Source: Amycolatopsis sp. WQ 127309 (GTDB lineage Bacteria; Actinomycetota; Actinomycetes; Mycobacteriales; Pseudonocardiaceae). Taken from it: a DNA stretch of 64,000 bases. The translations under genes and the position numbers were made by a program. Each line of letters starts with the position of its first letter. Positions within the stretch are counted from its first letter, which is position 1. Below are positions 1 through 9,136 of the stretch, one piece after another. The stretch covers positions 6,399,001 to 6,463,000 of the forward strand of contig NZ_CP095481.1 of the NCBI RefSeq assembly GCF_023023025.1, read 5' to 3'. A model generated the notes under the pieces. It did no database searches. It worked only from the letters and a program-made list of their open reading frames with translations, and was not told the DNA's origin.

Positions 1-1365
1 GGTCGCCAGCCGCCACGCCAGCTCGTTCGCCTCGGTGCCCGACGTCGTGAACAGGCAGGTGTCCAGCTCCGGCGGCATGGTCGCGAGGATCCGCTCGGCG
101 AGCGTGACGATGCCGCCGTGCAGGTACCGCGAGTGCGTGTTCAGCTCGCCCAGCTGCCGCCCGACGGCCCGCGCGACGGCGGGGTGCGCGTGCCCGACGA
201 CGGCCACGTTGTTGTACGCGTCCAGGTAGCGCCGGCCATCGCGGGCGTAGAGCCAGGTGCCCTCGCCGCGGACCAGCTCGAGCGGACGGCGGTAGAACAG
301 CGGCGACAGCCCGCCGCCCATCGCCGCGGCGCGCCGGGCGGGCAGCTCGTGGTCCGGGACGGCCGTGGCGAGGTCGCGGGTCCCGGCCAGCCGCGCGAGC
401 CGGTCGCCCAGCTCGTCCGGGGTGAGGGCGCTCAGCAGGTCCAGGACCCGTTCGCTGGTCCGGTCGTACTGCGTGATGTAGCGCTCGTTGTCGCGGTGCG
501 CGTCACGCCGGGTCGCCGAGACGGCCAGCGTGGTGAGCAGCCGGGCGATGACGAGCTCGCCGAGGACGGCCACCTCCGCCGGGCTCAGCGCGCGGTGCCG
601 CTGGTAGCCGCGCAGCACGGCTTCGGTGCCGCGCCAGACGTCGCCGGCTCGGCGCAGCACCGACGTCAGCGTGGCGGCCAGGTCGGTGACGGCGGCCGTG
701 TGGTGCATGTCGCCGAAGTCGATCACGCCGGTGATCGCGCCCGCCTCGGCCAGCACGTTGGTGAGCGTGACGTCGGCGTGCTGCACGCCGGACGGCAGCG
801 CGACCGTCGCGGCCAGCGCCGGGGTCACCCGCGTGACCAGCTCGCCGAAGCGGCCGAGGCCCGACGCGGCGACCACTTCCGGCATCCGCCGGACGTCCCA
901 CAGCAGCGAGCGGCCCGCCGCCGGGTGGAAGAACCCTTGCAGGGCCACGGAAACCCGCGCCGTGACCGCGCCGACCCGCACGGCGAGGGCGTCGTCCACC
1001 GGCTTGCCTTCGAGCGGGACGCCGGGCAGCAGCGTGATCAGCCGGGCCAGGCAGCCGCGGCCCGCGTCGTCGGTCAGGTGCGCGACGGCGTCACCCGACT
1101 CCGCGGCGACGGACTCGGGCACGGGCAGCCCCGGGTCCGCGCCGTGGACGTGCGCCAGCGCGCGGACCTCCATGTCGACGACGTCGGGGTGTTCGGCGGG
1201 GTTGGAGATCTTGAGGACGAACCGGTCGTCGACCAGGACGTTCAGGTCGCGTTCGCTGTCCAGGGGCTTCAGGACCGGGTCCGGCAGCCGCCAGTGGTCG
1301 CGCAGCGCGGCGCGCAGGCTCTCGGGCGAGAAAGCCGGCGCCGGCTCCGTGAAGATGCCGGTCAT
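1..1365 (-). CDS. APH-like kinase / class III aminotransferase fusion (C-terminus outside window)
   Basis: Two-domain enzyme running off the left edge; 455 codons are visible and the end of the aminotransferase is missing. Residues ~15-280 look like an APH/choline-kinase fold, with catalytic loop H196-x-D198-x4-N203 and metal motif D216-F-G-D219. From about residue 345 a PLP-dependent class III aminotransferase begins (YLDAYNNVAVVGHAHPAV), and the last visible residues include the cofactor loop TTSGTEANE. In animals, separate members of these two families phosphorylate 5-hydroxylysine and then act as phospho-lyase on the product (HYKK and PHYKPL), or split phosphoethanolamine. The fusion therefore suggests sequential phosphorylation and elimination of phosphate and ammonia; this is inference and the substrate is unknown. 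It follows acnA by 64 bp in the ABC-transporter operon. ATG at 1365 is the only good start. Confidence 0.88.
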   Translation of the reverse strand, partial: MTGIFTEPAPAFSPESLRAALRDHWRLPDPVLKPLDSERDLNVLVDDRFVLKISNPAEHPDVVDMEVRALAHVHGADPGLPVPESVAAESGDAVAHLTDDAGRGCLARLITLLPGVPLEGKPVDDALAVRVGAVTARVSVALQGFFHPAAGRSLLWDVRRMPEVVAASGLGRFGELVTRVTPALAATVALPSGVQHADVTLTNVLAEAGAITGVIDFGDMHHTAAVTDLAATLTSVLRRAGDVWRGTEAVLRGYQRHRALSPAEVAVLGELVIARLLTTLAVSATRRDAHRDNERYITQYDRTSERVLDLLSALTPDELGDRLARLAGTRDLATAVPDHELPARRAAAMGGGLSPLFYRRPLELVRGEGTWLYARDGRRYLDAYNNVAVVGHAHPAVARAVGRQLGELNTHSRYLHGGIVTLAERILATMPPELDTCLFTTSGTEANELAWRLAT

Positions 1366-1429
1366 GTCGGGACGTCCTTTCCGGGTTTCGCGGGCCCAGT
1401 CTCCATGATGAACGGCCGGAGCGACGGCG

Positions 1430-3988
1430 TCAGGCGCCGAACCGGCCGAGCATGTACGGGAGCACCCCGCCGTGGGCGTAGTACTCGGCTTCCCGCGGCG
1501 TATCCAGGCGCGCGCGGACGCCGACTTCGAACGCCGGAGCGTCCCGCGGCCGGACCCGCACCCTCACCAGGCAAGCCGGATCCTCGACGGCCTCGGGGAT
1601 GCCCAGCAGGTCGAACTCCTCGGTGCCGTCCAAGCCCAGCGAATCCGCGCTCTGCCCCTCGGCGAACTGCAGTGGCAGCACGCCCAGCTGCACCAGGTTC
1701 GACCGGTGGATCCGCTCGAACGACTCGGCCAGCACGACCCGCACCTTCAGCAGTGCGGTGGCCTTCGCCGCCCAGTCGCGCGATGAACCCGTGCCGTACT
1801 CGCGCCCCGCGAGCACCAGCAGAGGAGTGCCGGCGAAGGACCTCGCGGCCTCGTACACCGGGACGACGTTCCCGGCGGCGTCGCGGGTCGTGCCGCCGGG
1901 GGCGAGCCGGTTCGTCAAGCGCGGGTTGGCGAAACCGCCGCGCACCATCACCTCGAAGTTGCCGCGGCGGGAGGCGTAGGTGTTCAGGTCCGCCTCGCCC
2001 AGCCCGCTCAGGTAGCGGCCGGCGCAGCTCGACGGCGGGATCCGGCCGGCCGGGCTGATGTGGTCGGTGGTCACCGAGTCGCCGAGGACCAGGAGGGCCC
2101 GCGCGCCGAGGAAGTCGGCCGGCGGGCCCGGGACGTCGTCGAGGAACGGCGGCCGCCGCAAGTAGGTCGAGTCCGCCGGCCACGCGAACCGGTCACCGCC
2201 CGCCGCGGGGACGGCGGCCCAGCGCTCGTCGCCGGCGAAGACGTCCGAGTAGGCGTCGCGGAACAGCTCCGGGGTCAAGTGGGCGCTGACGACGGCGTCG
2301 ATCTCGGCGTCGCCGGGCCAGAGGTCGGCGAGGAACACGGGCTCGCCGCCGGGATCCGTCCCGAGCGGTTCGGTGGTCAGGTCGTGCGTGACCGAGCCGG
2401 CGAGCGCGTACGCGACGACCAGCGGCGGCGACGCGAGGTAGTTGAGGGAGACGTCGTTGTTGATCCGGCCGTCGAAGTTCCGGTTGCCCGACAGCACGGA
2501 CGCGACGACCACCCCGCGCTCGGCGACCGCCGCCGAGACGTCCGGCAGCAGCGGCCCGGAGTTGCCGATGCACGTCATGCAGCCGTAGCCGACGAGCTGG
2601 AAGCCCAGCTCGTCCAGGGGTTCGGTCAGCCCGGCGCGCCGCAGGTACCCGGTGACGGTCTTCGAGCCCGGCGCGAGACTCGTCTTCACCCACGGCGCCG
2701 ACGTCAGGCCGCGGGCGCGGGCGTTGCGGGCGAGCAGCCCGGCGGCGACCATCACGTGCGGGTTGGACGTGTTGGTGCACGACGTGATCGCGGCGATCGC
2801 GACAGCGCCGTCAGGGATCCCGCCACGGTCCACAGTGGACCCGATCGCGGCCGTGGCGTTCGCCGGGACGTCGGCCAGCGCGACGCGGTCCTGCGGCCGT
2901 CGCGGCCCGGCGAGCGACGCGACGACCTCGGCAAGGTCGATCCGCACGCGCTCGTCGTAGCGCAGGCCGACGGACGGATCGTGCCACAGACCCTGCTCCT
3001 TGGCGTACGTCTCGACGGCGGTGACGTGGTCGGCGCGCCGACCGGTGAGCCGCAGGTAGCCGAGGGTCGTGGCGTCGATCGGGAACATCGCCGCCGTGGC
3101 CCCGAACTCCGGGCACATGTTCGCGATCGTGGCGCGGTGGGCCAGCGGGATCCGGGCCACGGCCGGGCCGGTGAACTCGACGAATTTGCCGACGACGCCG
3201 TGCGCCCGCAACCGTTCGGTGATGGTGAGCACCAGGTCGGTCGCGGTGACGCCGGGGCCGAGCGCGCCGGTCAGCTCGACGCCGACCACGGGCGGCACGA
3301 CCAGGCTGAGCGGCTGCCCGAGCAGCGCGACCTCCGCTTCGACCCCGCCGACACCCCAGGCCAGCACGCCCAGCGCGTTGACCATCGTGGTGTGCGAGTC
3401 GGTGCCGGCGCAGGTGTCCGGGAACGCCCAGCCGTCCCGGCGTTCGACCACGGTGGCCAGGTGTTCGAGGTTGATCTGGTGCATGATCCCGGTGCCGGGC
3501 GGGATGACGCGCACGCCGTCGAGCCGCTCGCCCCACTTGAGGAACCGGAACCGCTCGGCGTTGCGGTCGTACTCGATCTCGACGTTGCGGCGCACCGCGT
3601 CCGACGTCCCGGACACCTCCGTCGCGATGGAGTGGTCGACGGTCAGGTGGCTGGGGATGCGCGGGCGCACCGCCGCCGGATCGCCGCCCGCCTCGGCGAC
3701 GGCGTCGCGCAACGCGGCCAGGTCCGTCAGCACCGGGACGCCGTTGGTGTCGTGCAGGAACACCCGGGACGGCGAGAACCCGATGACACCCCGGAAACCG
3801 TCCACCAGGGACTTGATCTGCTCCGCCGTCACGTGGTGGCCGTCCTCGTGGCGCAGCAGGTTTTCCAGCAGGATCTTGTGGCCCAGCGGCAGCCGGTCCG
3901 CGCCGGGCACGGCGTCGAGGCGGTGCACCCGGAACCGCTCGCCGGCCAGATCGAGCCGGGCGAGGCTGCCGTAGCTGTCGACGCTCAC
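1430..3988 (-). CDS. acnA: aconitate hydratase (AcnA-type), catabolic-operon copy
   Basis: 852-residue aconitase of the AcnA/IRP type, a little shorter than the usual ~890-940. The three [4Fe-4S] cysteines are C404 (SCTNTSNP) and C470/C473 (GYGCMTCIGNSGPL); substrate-loop motifs DSHTTMVNALG and the C-terminal swivel domain (GREYGTGSSRDWAAKA) are present. The family isomerises citrate or a related tricarboxylate through a cis-alkene. The GTG start at 3988 overlaps the stop of the upstream permease (GTGA), so translation is coupled. Its place between an amino acid transporter and a kinase/aminotransferase fusion suggests a pathway-specific paralogue, not the housekeeping TCA enzyme; whether it works on citrate, homocitrate or another acid cannot be read from sequence. 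Confidence 0.93.
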   Translation of the reverse strand: MSVDSYGSLARLDLAGERFRVHRLDAVPGADRLPLGHKILLENLLRHEDGHHVTAEQIKSLVDGFRGVIGFSPSRVFLHDTNGVPVLTDLAALRDAVAEAGGDPAAVRPRIPSHLTVDHSIATEVSGTSDAVRRNVEIEYDRNAERFRFLKWGERLDGVRVIPPGTGIMHQINLEHLATVVERRDGWAFPDTCAGTDSHTTMVNALGVLAWGVGGVEAEVALLGQPLSLVVPPVVGVELTGALGPGVTATDLVLTITERLRAHGVVGKFVEFTGPAVARIPLAHRATIANMCPEFGATAAMFPIDATTLGYLRLTGRRADHVTAVETYAKEQGLWHDPSVGLRYDERVRIDLAEVVASLAGPRRPQDRVALADVPANATAAIGSTVDRGGIPDGAVAIAAITSCTNTSNPHVMVAAGLLARNARARGLTSAPWVKTSLAPGSKTVTGYLRRAGLTEPLDELGFQLVGYGCMTCIGNSGPLLPDVSAAVAERGVVVASVLSGNRNFDGRINNDVSLNYLASPPLVVAYALAGSVTHDLTTEPLGTDPGGEPVFLADLWPGDAEIDAVVSAHLTPELFRDAYSDVFAGDERWAAVPAAGGDRFAWPADSTYLRRPPFLDDVPGPPADFLGARALLVLGDSVTTDHISPAGRIPPSSCAGRYLSGLGEADLNTYASRRGNFEVMVRGGFANPRLTNRLAPGGTTRDAAGNVVPVYEAARSFAGTPLLVLAGREYGTGSSRDWAAKATALLKVRVVLAESFERIHRSNLVQLGVLPLQFAEGQSADSLGLDGTEEFDLLGIPEAVEDPACLVRVRVRPRDAPAFEVGVRARLDTPREAEYYAHGGVLPYMLGRFGA

Positions 3989-4854
3989 GAAAGCGTCTCG
4001 ACCGGAGCCGCCGGGGCGGCGGAGGCGGGTTCGGCGACCCGGGAGCGGCGCCGGACGCGCGGGGGCCGGTCGAGCAGCTCGGCGACCCGGGACAGGCCGA
4101 AGTTGATGACGATGTAGATCGCCGCGGTCAGCGCGTACGCCTGCAGGAAGTCGGCGTTGTACTCGCCGAGGACCTGGCCGTTGCGCAGCAGTTCCGGGTA
4201 GCTCACGACGTACCCGAGGCTCGACTCCTTGAGCGTGCGGATTACCTGCGTGACCAGCGCCGGGCGCAGCGCGCGGAACACCTGCGGCAGGATCACCAGG
4301 CGCAGCGCCTGGCCGCGCCGCAGCCCGATCGCGGCGGCGGCGTCGAACTGGCCGCGGTCGAGCGAGTTCACCCCGGCGCGGACGATCTCCGCGAACACCG
4401 AGCCGGCGTGCAGCACGATCGGGATGGACAGCACCCAGAACGGCGGCAGGCTCCAGCCGAACGACGGCAGCCCGATGAGGAAGAAGTAGACCAGCAGGAT
4501 CAGCGGGATCGCCCGGAACAGCTCGATCGCGGCCGCGGCCGGCACGGACAGCCAGCGGCGCGGCGACAGCCGGCCCAGGCCGAAGACCGTGCCGAACACC
4601 AGCGACATCACCGCGCAGGACAAGCCGATCCGCAGCGTCATGCCCAGGCCGTCGAGCAGGTAACGGATGTTGGGCCACTCCCACAGCGGCGACCACAGCC
4701 GCGCCGAGAGCTGCCCGACGTGCGCGAGCTGGGCGAAGATCCCGGCGAGCACGCCGATGAGGACGACGACCGCGACGATCGTCGCGACCTTGAGCCGCGC
4801 CTTGCCCCTGGGGCCGAGCTCGTCGAACAACACGGTGGTGGACGAGGACTTCAT
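3985..4854 (-). CDS. polar amino acid ABC transporter permease (second)
   Basis: 289-residue inner-membrane permease of the HisMQ/GlnP family. After a short cytosolic N-terminus there is one hydrophobic segment (~24-45), then the core five-helix permease domain; the EAA loop is visible as FDAAAAIGLRRGQALRLVILPQ, with its conserved Ala and Gly. It should pair with the permease encoded just upstream to form the channel. The ATG at 4854 overlaps the preceding stop (ATGA) and its own stop overlaps the acnA start, so the three genes are translationally coupled. Confidence 0.9.
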   Translation of the reverse strand: MKSSSTTVLFDELGPRGKARLKVATIVAVVVLIGVLAGIFAQLAHVGQLSARLWSPLWEWPNIRYLLDGLGMTLRIGLSCAVMSLVFGTVFGLGRLSPRRWLSVPAAAAIELFRAIPLILLVYFFLIGLPSFGWSLPPFWVLSIPIVLHAGSVFAEIVRAGVNSLDRGQFDAAAAIGLRRGQALRLVILPQVFRALRPALVTQVIRTLKESSLGYVVSYPELLRNGQVLGEYNADFLQAYALTAAIYIVINFGLSRVAELLDRPPRVRRRSRVAEPASAAPAAPVETLS

Positions 4855-5495
4855 CGCCGGATCCGGACCTTCCGCTCGATGACCCCGGTGAGCTGCCCCG
4901 CGGTGAGGGTGATCAGCAGGTAGCCGATCGTCGCCGCGATGAAGCTGGGGATGGGCTGGGCGTGGTCGAGGTTGAACTGCCGGGCGGACCCGGTGAGCTC
5001 CTGGACGCCGACGGCCGCGCCGAGCGCCGACGCGAGGCTGACGTTGATGAAGATCGAGCCCAGCGGCTGCGCCATGGCCCGGAACGCCTGCGGCAGCACG
5101 ACCTGCCGCAGGACGCCGGCGAACGTCAGCCCGAGCGCGCGGGCCGCCTCGATCTGCCCGGCGGGCACGGCCGCGACCCCCGAGCGGACGGTTTCGCAGA
5201 CGTACGCGCCGAAGTACAGGCCCAGCCCCAGGACGACCGAGCCGAACAGCGGCACGGTCGCCCCGACGTAGGGCAGCCCGAAGACCACCATGATCAGCAC
5301 CAGCAGCAGGGGTGAGTTGCGCAGGCACTGGACGTAGAACCCGGCGGCCAGGCGCAGCGGACGCAGCGGGCCGACCCGGCAGACGCCGAGCACCGTGCCC
5401 ACCACGACGGCGAGCGGGAAGGCGAGCACGGCCAGTTCCAGGGTCACCAGCAACCCGGTGAACAGCTCGCCGAGGTGATCGAACAGTACGGACAC
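4851..5495 (-). CDS. polar amino acid ABC transporter permease (first)
   Basis: 214-residue HisMQ/GlnP-type permease. The N-terminus goes straight into the first membrane helix; an EAA loop (IEAARALGLTFAGVLRQVVLPQ region, ~114-135) that contacts the ATPase is clear. Lies 24 bp after the binding-protein gene and overlaps the second permease by ATGA. Two different permease subunits are typical of glutamate/polar amino acid importers such as GluBCD, so the cargo is probably a polar or charged amino acid or derivative (family-level inference). Confidence 0.9.
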   Translation of the reverse strand: MSVLFDHLGELFTGLLVTLELAVLAFPLAVVVGTVLGVCRVGPLRPLRLAAGFYVQCLRNSPLLLVLIMVVFGLPYVGATVPLFGSVVLGLGLYFGAYVCETVRSGVAAVPAGQIEAARALGLTFAGVLRQVVLPQAFRAMAQPLGSIFINVSLASALGAAVGVQELTGSARQFNLDHAQPIPSFIAATIGYLLITLTAGQLTGVIERKVRIRR

Positions 5496-5519
5496 GGTGG
5501 TCTCCCGTCTCGCGCCGGA

Positions 5520-6458
5520 TCAGGAGCCGGGCACGGAACCGATCTGCGGCGGCTGCGGCGCGGGCGTCTTGATCAGCTTGCCGACCGTGCTCTGCCAGAG
5601 CTTGGTCCAGGTCCCGTCGGCCTCGATCGTCGTCAGGAACTGGTTGACGACGTCCTTGAACTTCGGGTCGTCCTTGGGCATGCCGATGCCGAACGGGTTC
5701 GTCCCGAACGTGGCGTCCAGCAGCTTGACGTCGGACTTGGTGGCGATCACCCCGTACAGGGACGCGTTGTTGAGCGTCATCGCCTCGGCGCGGCCCTGCT
5801 CGACGGCGGCGACGCACTGCGCGGCGGTGTCGAAGAGGATCGGCTTCGCGGTCGGGACGGCGGCCAGCAGCGCGTCCTTCGCCGCGCCCGACTCGGTGGC
5901 GACGTTCTTGCCGGCCAGGTCGCTCGCCTGCTTGATGGTCGTGTCGGCGGACTTCACGACGATGCCGCTGGCCGCCATGTAGTACGGGCCGGCGAAGTTG
6001 ACGAGCTTCGCGCGGTCCGGCGTGATGGTGTAGGTCTGGATGGCCACGTCGATGGTGTGGTTGCCCAGCAACGCTTCCCGCGTGTCGGACCCGCCACTTT
6101 GGAGCTTCGCGTCGGGCTTGCCGAGCAGGTACTTCGCCAGCAGCTGCGCGATGCCGGCGTCGAACCCGGAGAGCTTGCCGGTGGCCGGGTCGAGCTGGGA
6201 GAAGCCGATCGTGTTGCGGCTGCCCGCGAACGTCAGCTCGCCCTTCTGCCGGATCTTGTCCAGCATCGGCGTGCTGGGCAGGTTCTGCCCGACCGGAGCG
6301 GCGTCGACGACGGCCGTCTCGTCGATCTGCCCGGCGATGTCGGCGGCGGCGGGCTTGGCGGCCGCGCCCGGCGTCTGGTTGGGGGCGCTGCCGCACGCGG
6401 CCAGCACCGCGACCAGCGCGGCGGTGACCGCGGTGACCGCCGTGGTGCGAGTTCTCAT
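5520..6458 (-). CDS. amino acid ABC transporter substrate-binding lipoprotein
   Basis: 312-residue extracytoplasmic solute-binding protein, family 3. A lipoprotein signal ends in LAAC with the lipidated Cys at 22. The mature domain has the SBP_bac_3 pattern (GFDAGIAQLLAKYL; FAGPYYMAASGIVV; GIGMPKDDPKF). A proline-rich tail (PAPQPPQ) ends the protein. It captures the substrate for the two permeases and the ATPase of this operon. ATG at 6458 is preceded by AGGAGC. It sits only 17 bp after the ATPase gene, so it is co-transcribed from the promoter in 7217-7358. Confidence 0.93.
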   Translation of the reverse strand: MRTRTTAVTAVTAALVAVLAACGSAPNQTPGAAAKPAAADIAGQIDETAVVDAAPVGQNLPSTPMLDKIRQKGELTFAGSRNTIGFSQLDPATGKLSGFDAGIAQLLAKYLLGKPDAKLQSGGSDTREALLGNHTIDVAIQTYTITPDRAKLVNFAGPYYMAASGIVVKSADTTIKQASDLAGKNVATESGAAKDALLAAVPTAKPILFDTAAQCVAAVEQGRAEAMTLNNASLYGVIATKSDVKLLDATFGTNPFGIGMPKDDPKFKDVVNQFLTTIEADGTWTKLWQSTVGKLIKTPAPQPPQIGSVPGS

Positions 6459-6475
6459 GGTTGCTCCTGAAAGTA

Positions 6476-7216
6476 TTAGTGGGCCAAGACTTTGGAGAGG
6501 AAGTCGCGAGCGCGGACGGTCCCGGTCCGGTCGAAGAACTCTTCCGGGGTGCCCTCTTCGGCGATGCGGCCGTCGCTCATGAACACGACGCGGTCGGCGG
6601 CGCGGCGGGCGAACCCCATCTCGTGGGTGACGACGACCATCGTGGTGCCGTCGGCGGCGAGGGCGGTCATGACGTCGAGGACCTCGTGGACCATCTCGGG
6701 GTCGAGCGCGCTGGTCGGTTCGTCGAACAGCACGATCTTGGGGTTCATCGCCAGCGCGCGGGCGATCGCGACGCGCTGCTGCTGGCCACCGGAGAGCTCG
6801 GCGGGCCGTTTCGCCGCTTGGTCGCCGACGCCGACCCGGTCGAGCAGGCGCCGGGCTTCGGTCTCGGCGTCGCGGGGCGCCATCCCGCGGACCTTGATCG
6901 GGCCGAGGGTGACGTTGTCGAGGATGGTGCGGTGGCCGAAGAGGTTGAACGACTGGAACACCATGCCGACGTCGGCCCGCAGCTGCGCGAGCCGGCGTCC
7001 TTCGGCGGGCAGCGGCTCCCCGTCGAGGGTGATGGTGCCGGAGCTGACGCGCTCGAGCCGGTTGATGCACCGGCAGAGCGTCGACTTCCCCGAGCCGGAC
7101 GGCCCGACCACCACGACCACCTCACCCTGGTGGATGTCGAGGTCGACGTCGTGCAGCACTTCGACGTCGCCGAAGCTCTTGCACAGACCGCGGATGCTCA
7201 CCAGCGGAGCGTTCAT
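6476..7216 (-). CDS. polar amino acid ABC transporter ATPase
   Basis: 246-residue ATPase of the GlnQ/GltL type. Walker A is GPSGSGKST (residues 38-46), the Q-loop is VFQSFNLF, the signature is LSGGQQQR, Walker B is [13 protein letters not shown] and the switch His is in VTHEMGFA. It powers the importer encoded downstream. It is the first gene of the leftward operon (ATPase, binding protein, two permeases, acnA, kinase/aminotransferase). The region upstream holds an array of RpiR-type operator sequences, which suggests substrate-induced expression. Confidence 0.94.
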   Translation of the reverse strand: MNAPLVSIRGLCKSFGDVEVLHDVDLDIHQGEVVVVVGPSGSGKSTLCRCINRLERVSSGTITLDGEPLPAEGRRLAQLRADVGMVFQSFNLFGHRTILDNVTLGPIKVRGMAPRDAETEARRLLDRVGVGDQAAKRPAELSGGQQQRVAIARALAMNPKIVLFDEPTSALDPEMVHEVLDVMTALAADGTTMVVVTHEMGFARRAADRVVFMSDGRIAEEGTPEEFFDRTGTVRARDFLSKVLAH

Positions 7217-7358
7217 CGGCTTCCTCCTGGGCGGACTTGGAAGCGTTCGCTACATTTAATGAGACGTTGTAGCGTGGGCTACCGATAAGATAGACCGTGC
7301 TACCGAGATGTCAACACCTGTCGTCGTCGCTACACGAGAACGACCCGAAGGAGAAGCC
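7217..7358. promoter_or_regulatory. divergent control region with RpiR-type operator array
   Basis: Gap between the leftward transporter operon and the rightward hydrolase/RpiR genes. It contains repeated GTAG/CTAC half-sites fitting TTGTAG-N6-CTACAA. The best is TTGTAG-CGTGGG-CTACCG at 7267-7284; weaker copies are at 7238-7255, 7288-7305 and 7318-7335. A 7-bp inverted repeat CGCTACA/TGTAGCG (7248-7254 and 7268-7274) overlaps them. The same motif recurs at 9170-9238 and 22728-22792. The likely binder is one of the three RpiR proteins of the island (inference). A Shine-Dalgarno AAGGAG precedes the ATG at 7359. Confidence 0.6.
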
Positions 7359-8189
7359 ATGACGAGCCCGCGCCCGAGCGCCGACGCGAGAATCCTGGAT
7401 CCGGTCGAGTTCTACCACTCGGGCCCGACGGCGTTCTTCGCGTCGCAGGCCGACCAGCGCTTCTCCTACTGCCTGTACGTGCCGAAGGCGCACCGGAGCG
7501 CGACGGCGCCGCTGCCGCTCACCGTCGTCGTGCACGGCACGCAGCGCATGGCCGAGCGCTACCGCGACGCCTACCGCGGGTTCGCCGAGGACAACGAGTG
7601 CGTGGTGCTGGCCCCGCTGTTCCCGGCCGGCATCGGCGAACCCGGCGACCTCAACGGCTTCAAGCGGCTCAGCTTCAAAGGCGTCCGGTTCGACAAGGTG
7701 CTGCTGGACATCGTCGACGAGGTGGCCCAGCGGTACCGCGTCGACGCCGCGAAGTTCGCGCTGCACGGCTTCTCCGGCGGCGGCCAGTTCGTGCACCGGT
7801 TCGCCTACCTGCACGCCGCGCGGCTGTCCGCGCTGTCGGTCGGGGCGCCCGGGCGCGTCACCCGGATCGACCCCGGCGTGCCGTGGTGGCCCGGCACCGC
7901 CGACCTGCGCGAACGCTTCGGCCAGGACCTCGCCCTCGACGCGCTGCGCACCGTGCCGGTGCAGATGGTCGTCGGCGCCGAGGACACCGAGACCTGGGAG
8001 ATCGCCGAGCCGGGCGTCGACGCCGGCGGCGACACGCGCGTCGCCCGGCTGACGTCGCTGCGGGACAACTTCGAGCGGCACGGCGTCGGTGTGCAGCTCG
8101 ACGTCGTGCCGGGGATCGCGCACCGCGGGCTGCAGCTGCAGGACGTCGTGCAGCGGTTCCTGGCGGCGGCCCTCGCGGGTCGGCCGTGA
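7359..8189 (+). CDS. alpha/beta hydrolase, PHB-depolymerase/esterase-like (paralogue A)
   Basis: 276-residue cytosolic alpha/beta hydrolase without signal peptide. The nucleophile elbow is GFSGG with Ser139; HGT near residue 66 is the oxyanion strand, and the C-terminal VPGIAHRG supplies a candidate catalytic His. It is closely related to the protein at 10528-11361: both share FFASQ-DQR, LYVPK, LPLFPAG-like blocks and VGAPGR/IGAPGR. An ester or amide of the imported compound is a plausible substrate; nothing in the sequence fixes it. The start at 7359 is chosen because AAGGAG lies at the right distance; an upstream in-frame ATG at 7308 lies inside the operator array. Confidence 0.85.
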   Translation: MTSPRPSADARILDPVEFYHSGPTAFFASQADQRFSYCLYVPKAHRSATAPLPLTVVVHGTQRMAERYRDAYRGFAEDNECVVLAPLFPAGIGEPGDLNGFKRLSFKGVRFDKVLLDIVDEVAQRYRVDAAKFALHGFSGGGQFVHRFAYLHAARLSALSVGAPGRVTRIDPGVPWWPGTADLRERFGQDLALDALRTVPVQMVVGAEDTETWEIAEPGVDAGGDTRVARLTSLRDNFERHGVGVQLDVVPGIAHRGLQLQDVVQRFLAAALAGRP

Positions 8190-8236
8190 CCGCGGCGCGG
8201 CGACAGTACGATGCGGCGGAGTCCAGGGGAGAGCAG

Positions 8237-9136
8237 ATGACCGAGCACGGCGAGAACGGGCGGGACCTGTCGTTCAGCGCCCGGATCAACCGCAACCTCA
8301 CGGGCATGTCCCGTGCCGAGCGGATCGTCGCCGAGTACCTGCGCGACCACGGCCGGCACGCGATCTTCGCGACCGCCGAACAGATCGGCAGCGCCACGGA
8401 CACCAGCGACGCGACGGTCGTCCGCACCGCGAAGTCCCTGGGCTTCAGCGGCTTGCTGGACCTGCGGCGCACCCTGGCGGCGGAAGTCGTGGAAGTGACG
8501 AACGCCGTGCGTCACTTCCACGACGAAGAGGGCGGCTCCGCGGTCGCCCGGGTGTTCACCGAGGCGGCCGAACGGCTCGCCGTCACCCGGCGGCTGGTCG
8601 AAGAGGCCGAGTTCGGTGCCGCCGTCGAGCTGCTCGACGGCGCGCGCGAGGTGCTCGCCTTCGGGCTCGGCGGCTCGGGCCTGCTCGCCCGGTACCTCGC
8701 GATGCGGCTGACCCGGATGGGACGGCGGGCCCGCGCGAGCTGGGCCACCGGCTTCCAGCTCGCCGACGACCTGCTGGGGCTGGGTGCTGACGACCTCGTG
8801 GTGCTCTACACCCCGGCCCGCATCCTCGGCGAGATCGAGGTGGTCCTGGACCACGCGCACAGCGTGGGCGCCCGGGTGCTGCTCGTCTCCAGCTCGCTGG
8901 GCGCGTTGTTCGCCGACCGGGTCGACGTCACCCTCGCGGCCCCGCAGTCGACGACCAACTTCACCGGCGAGATGCTCAGCGCCGAGGTGCTGACGGACGC
9001 GCTGCTGCTGCAGCTGGCGTCCCACGACGAGACCCGGACGACCCGGGCTGCGGAGGAGCTGACCAAGCTGCGTTCGGAGCTGGTGCAGGGCGATGATTCG
9101 CCGGTGCCGAAGCGGCGTCGCAAGCGCCAGGCCTGA
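8237..9136 (+). CDS. MurR/RpiR family regulator with SIS domain (RpiR-1)
   Basis: 299-residue regulator. Residues ~10-85 form the RpiR helix-turn-helix (TAEQIGSATDTSDATVVRT), followed by a SIS sugar-phosphate-binding domain (~125-260; VLAFGLGGSGLLARYLAMRL, VVLYTP). RpiR proteins normally sense phosphorylated small molecules. That fits an island containing a small-molecule kinase. The gene follows the hydrolase by 47 bp and has GAGAG before ATG 8237. It is one of three RpiR regulators in 15 kb. The recognition helix is very similar in all three, so they may share operators. Confidence 0.92.
   Translation: MTEHGENGRDLSFSARINRNLTGMSRAERIVAEYLRDHGRHAIFATAEQIGSATDTSDATVVRTAKSLGFSGLLDLRRTLAAEVVEVTNAVRHFHDEEGGSAVARVFTEAAERLAVTRRLVEEAEFGAAVELLDGAREVLAFGLGGSGLLARYLAMRLTRMGRRARASWATGFQLADDLLGLGADDLVVLYTPARILGEIEVVLDHAHSVGARVLLVSSSLGALFADRVDVTLAAPQSTTNFTGEMLSAEVLTDALLLQLASHDETRTTRAAEELTKLRSELVQGDDSPVPKRRRKRQA

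Noticed and set aside
118..2058. Long open frame on the plus strand opposite the kinase/aminotransferase and acnA genes
   Set aside because: It is the mirror of real genes in GC-rich DNA, has Arg/Gly/Gln-rich low-complexity composition and no family motif.
2060..4117. Long plus-strand open frame opposite acnA
   Set aside because: The minus-strand frame carries all aconitase iron-sulfur and active-site motifs; the plus frame has none.
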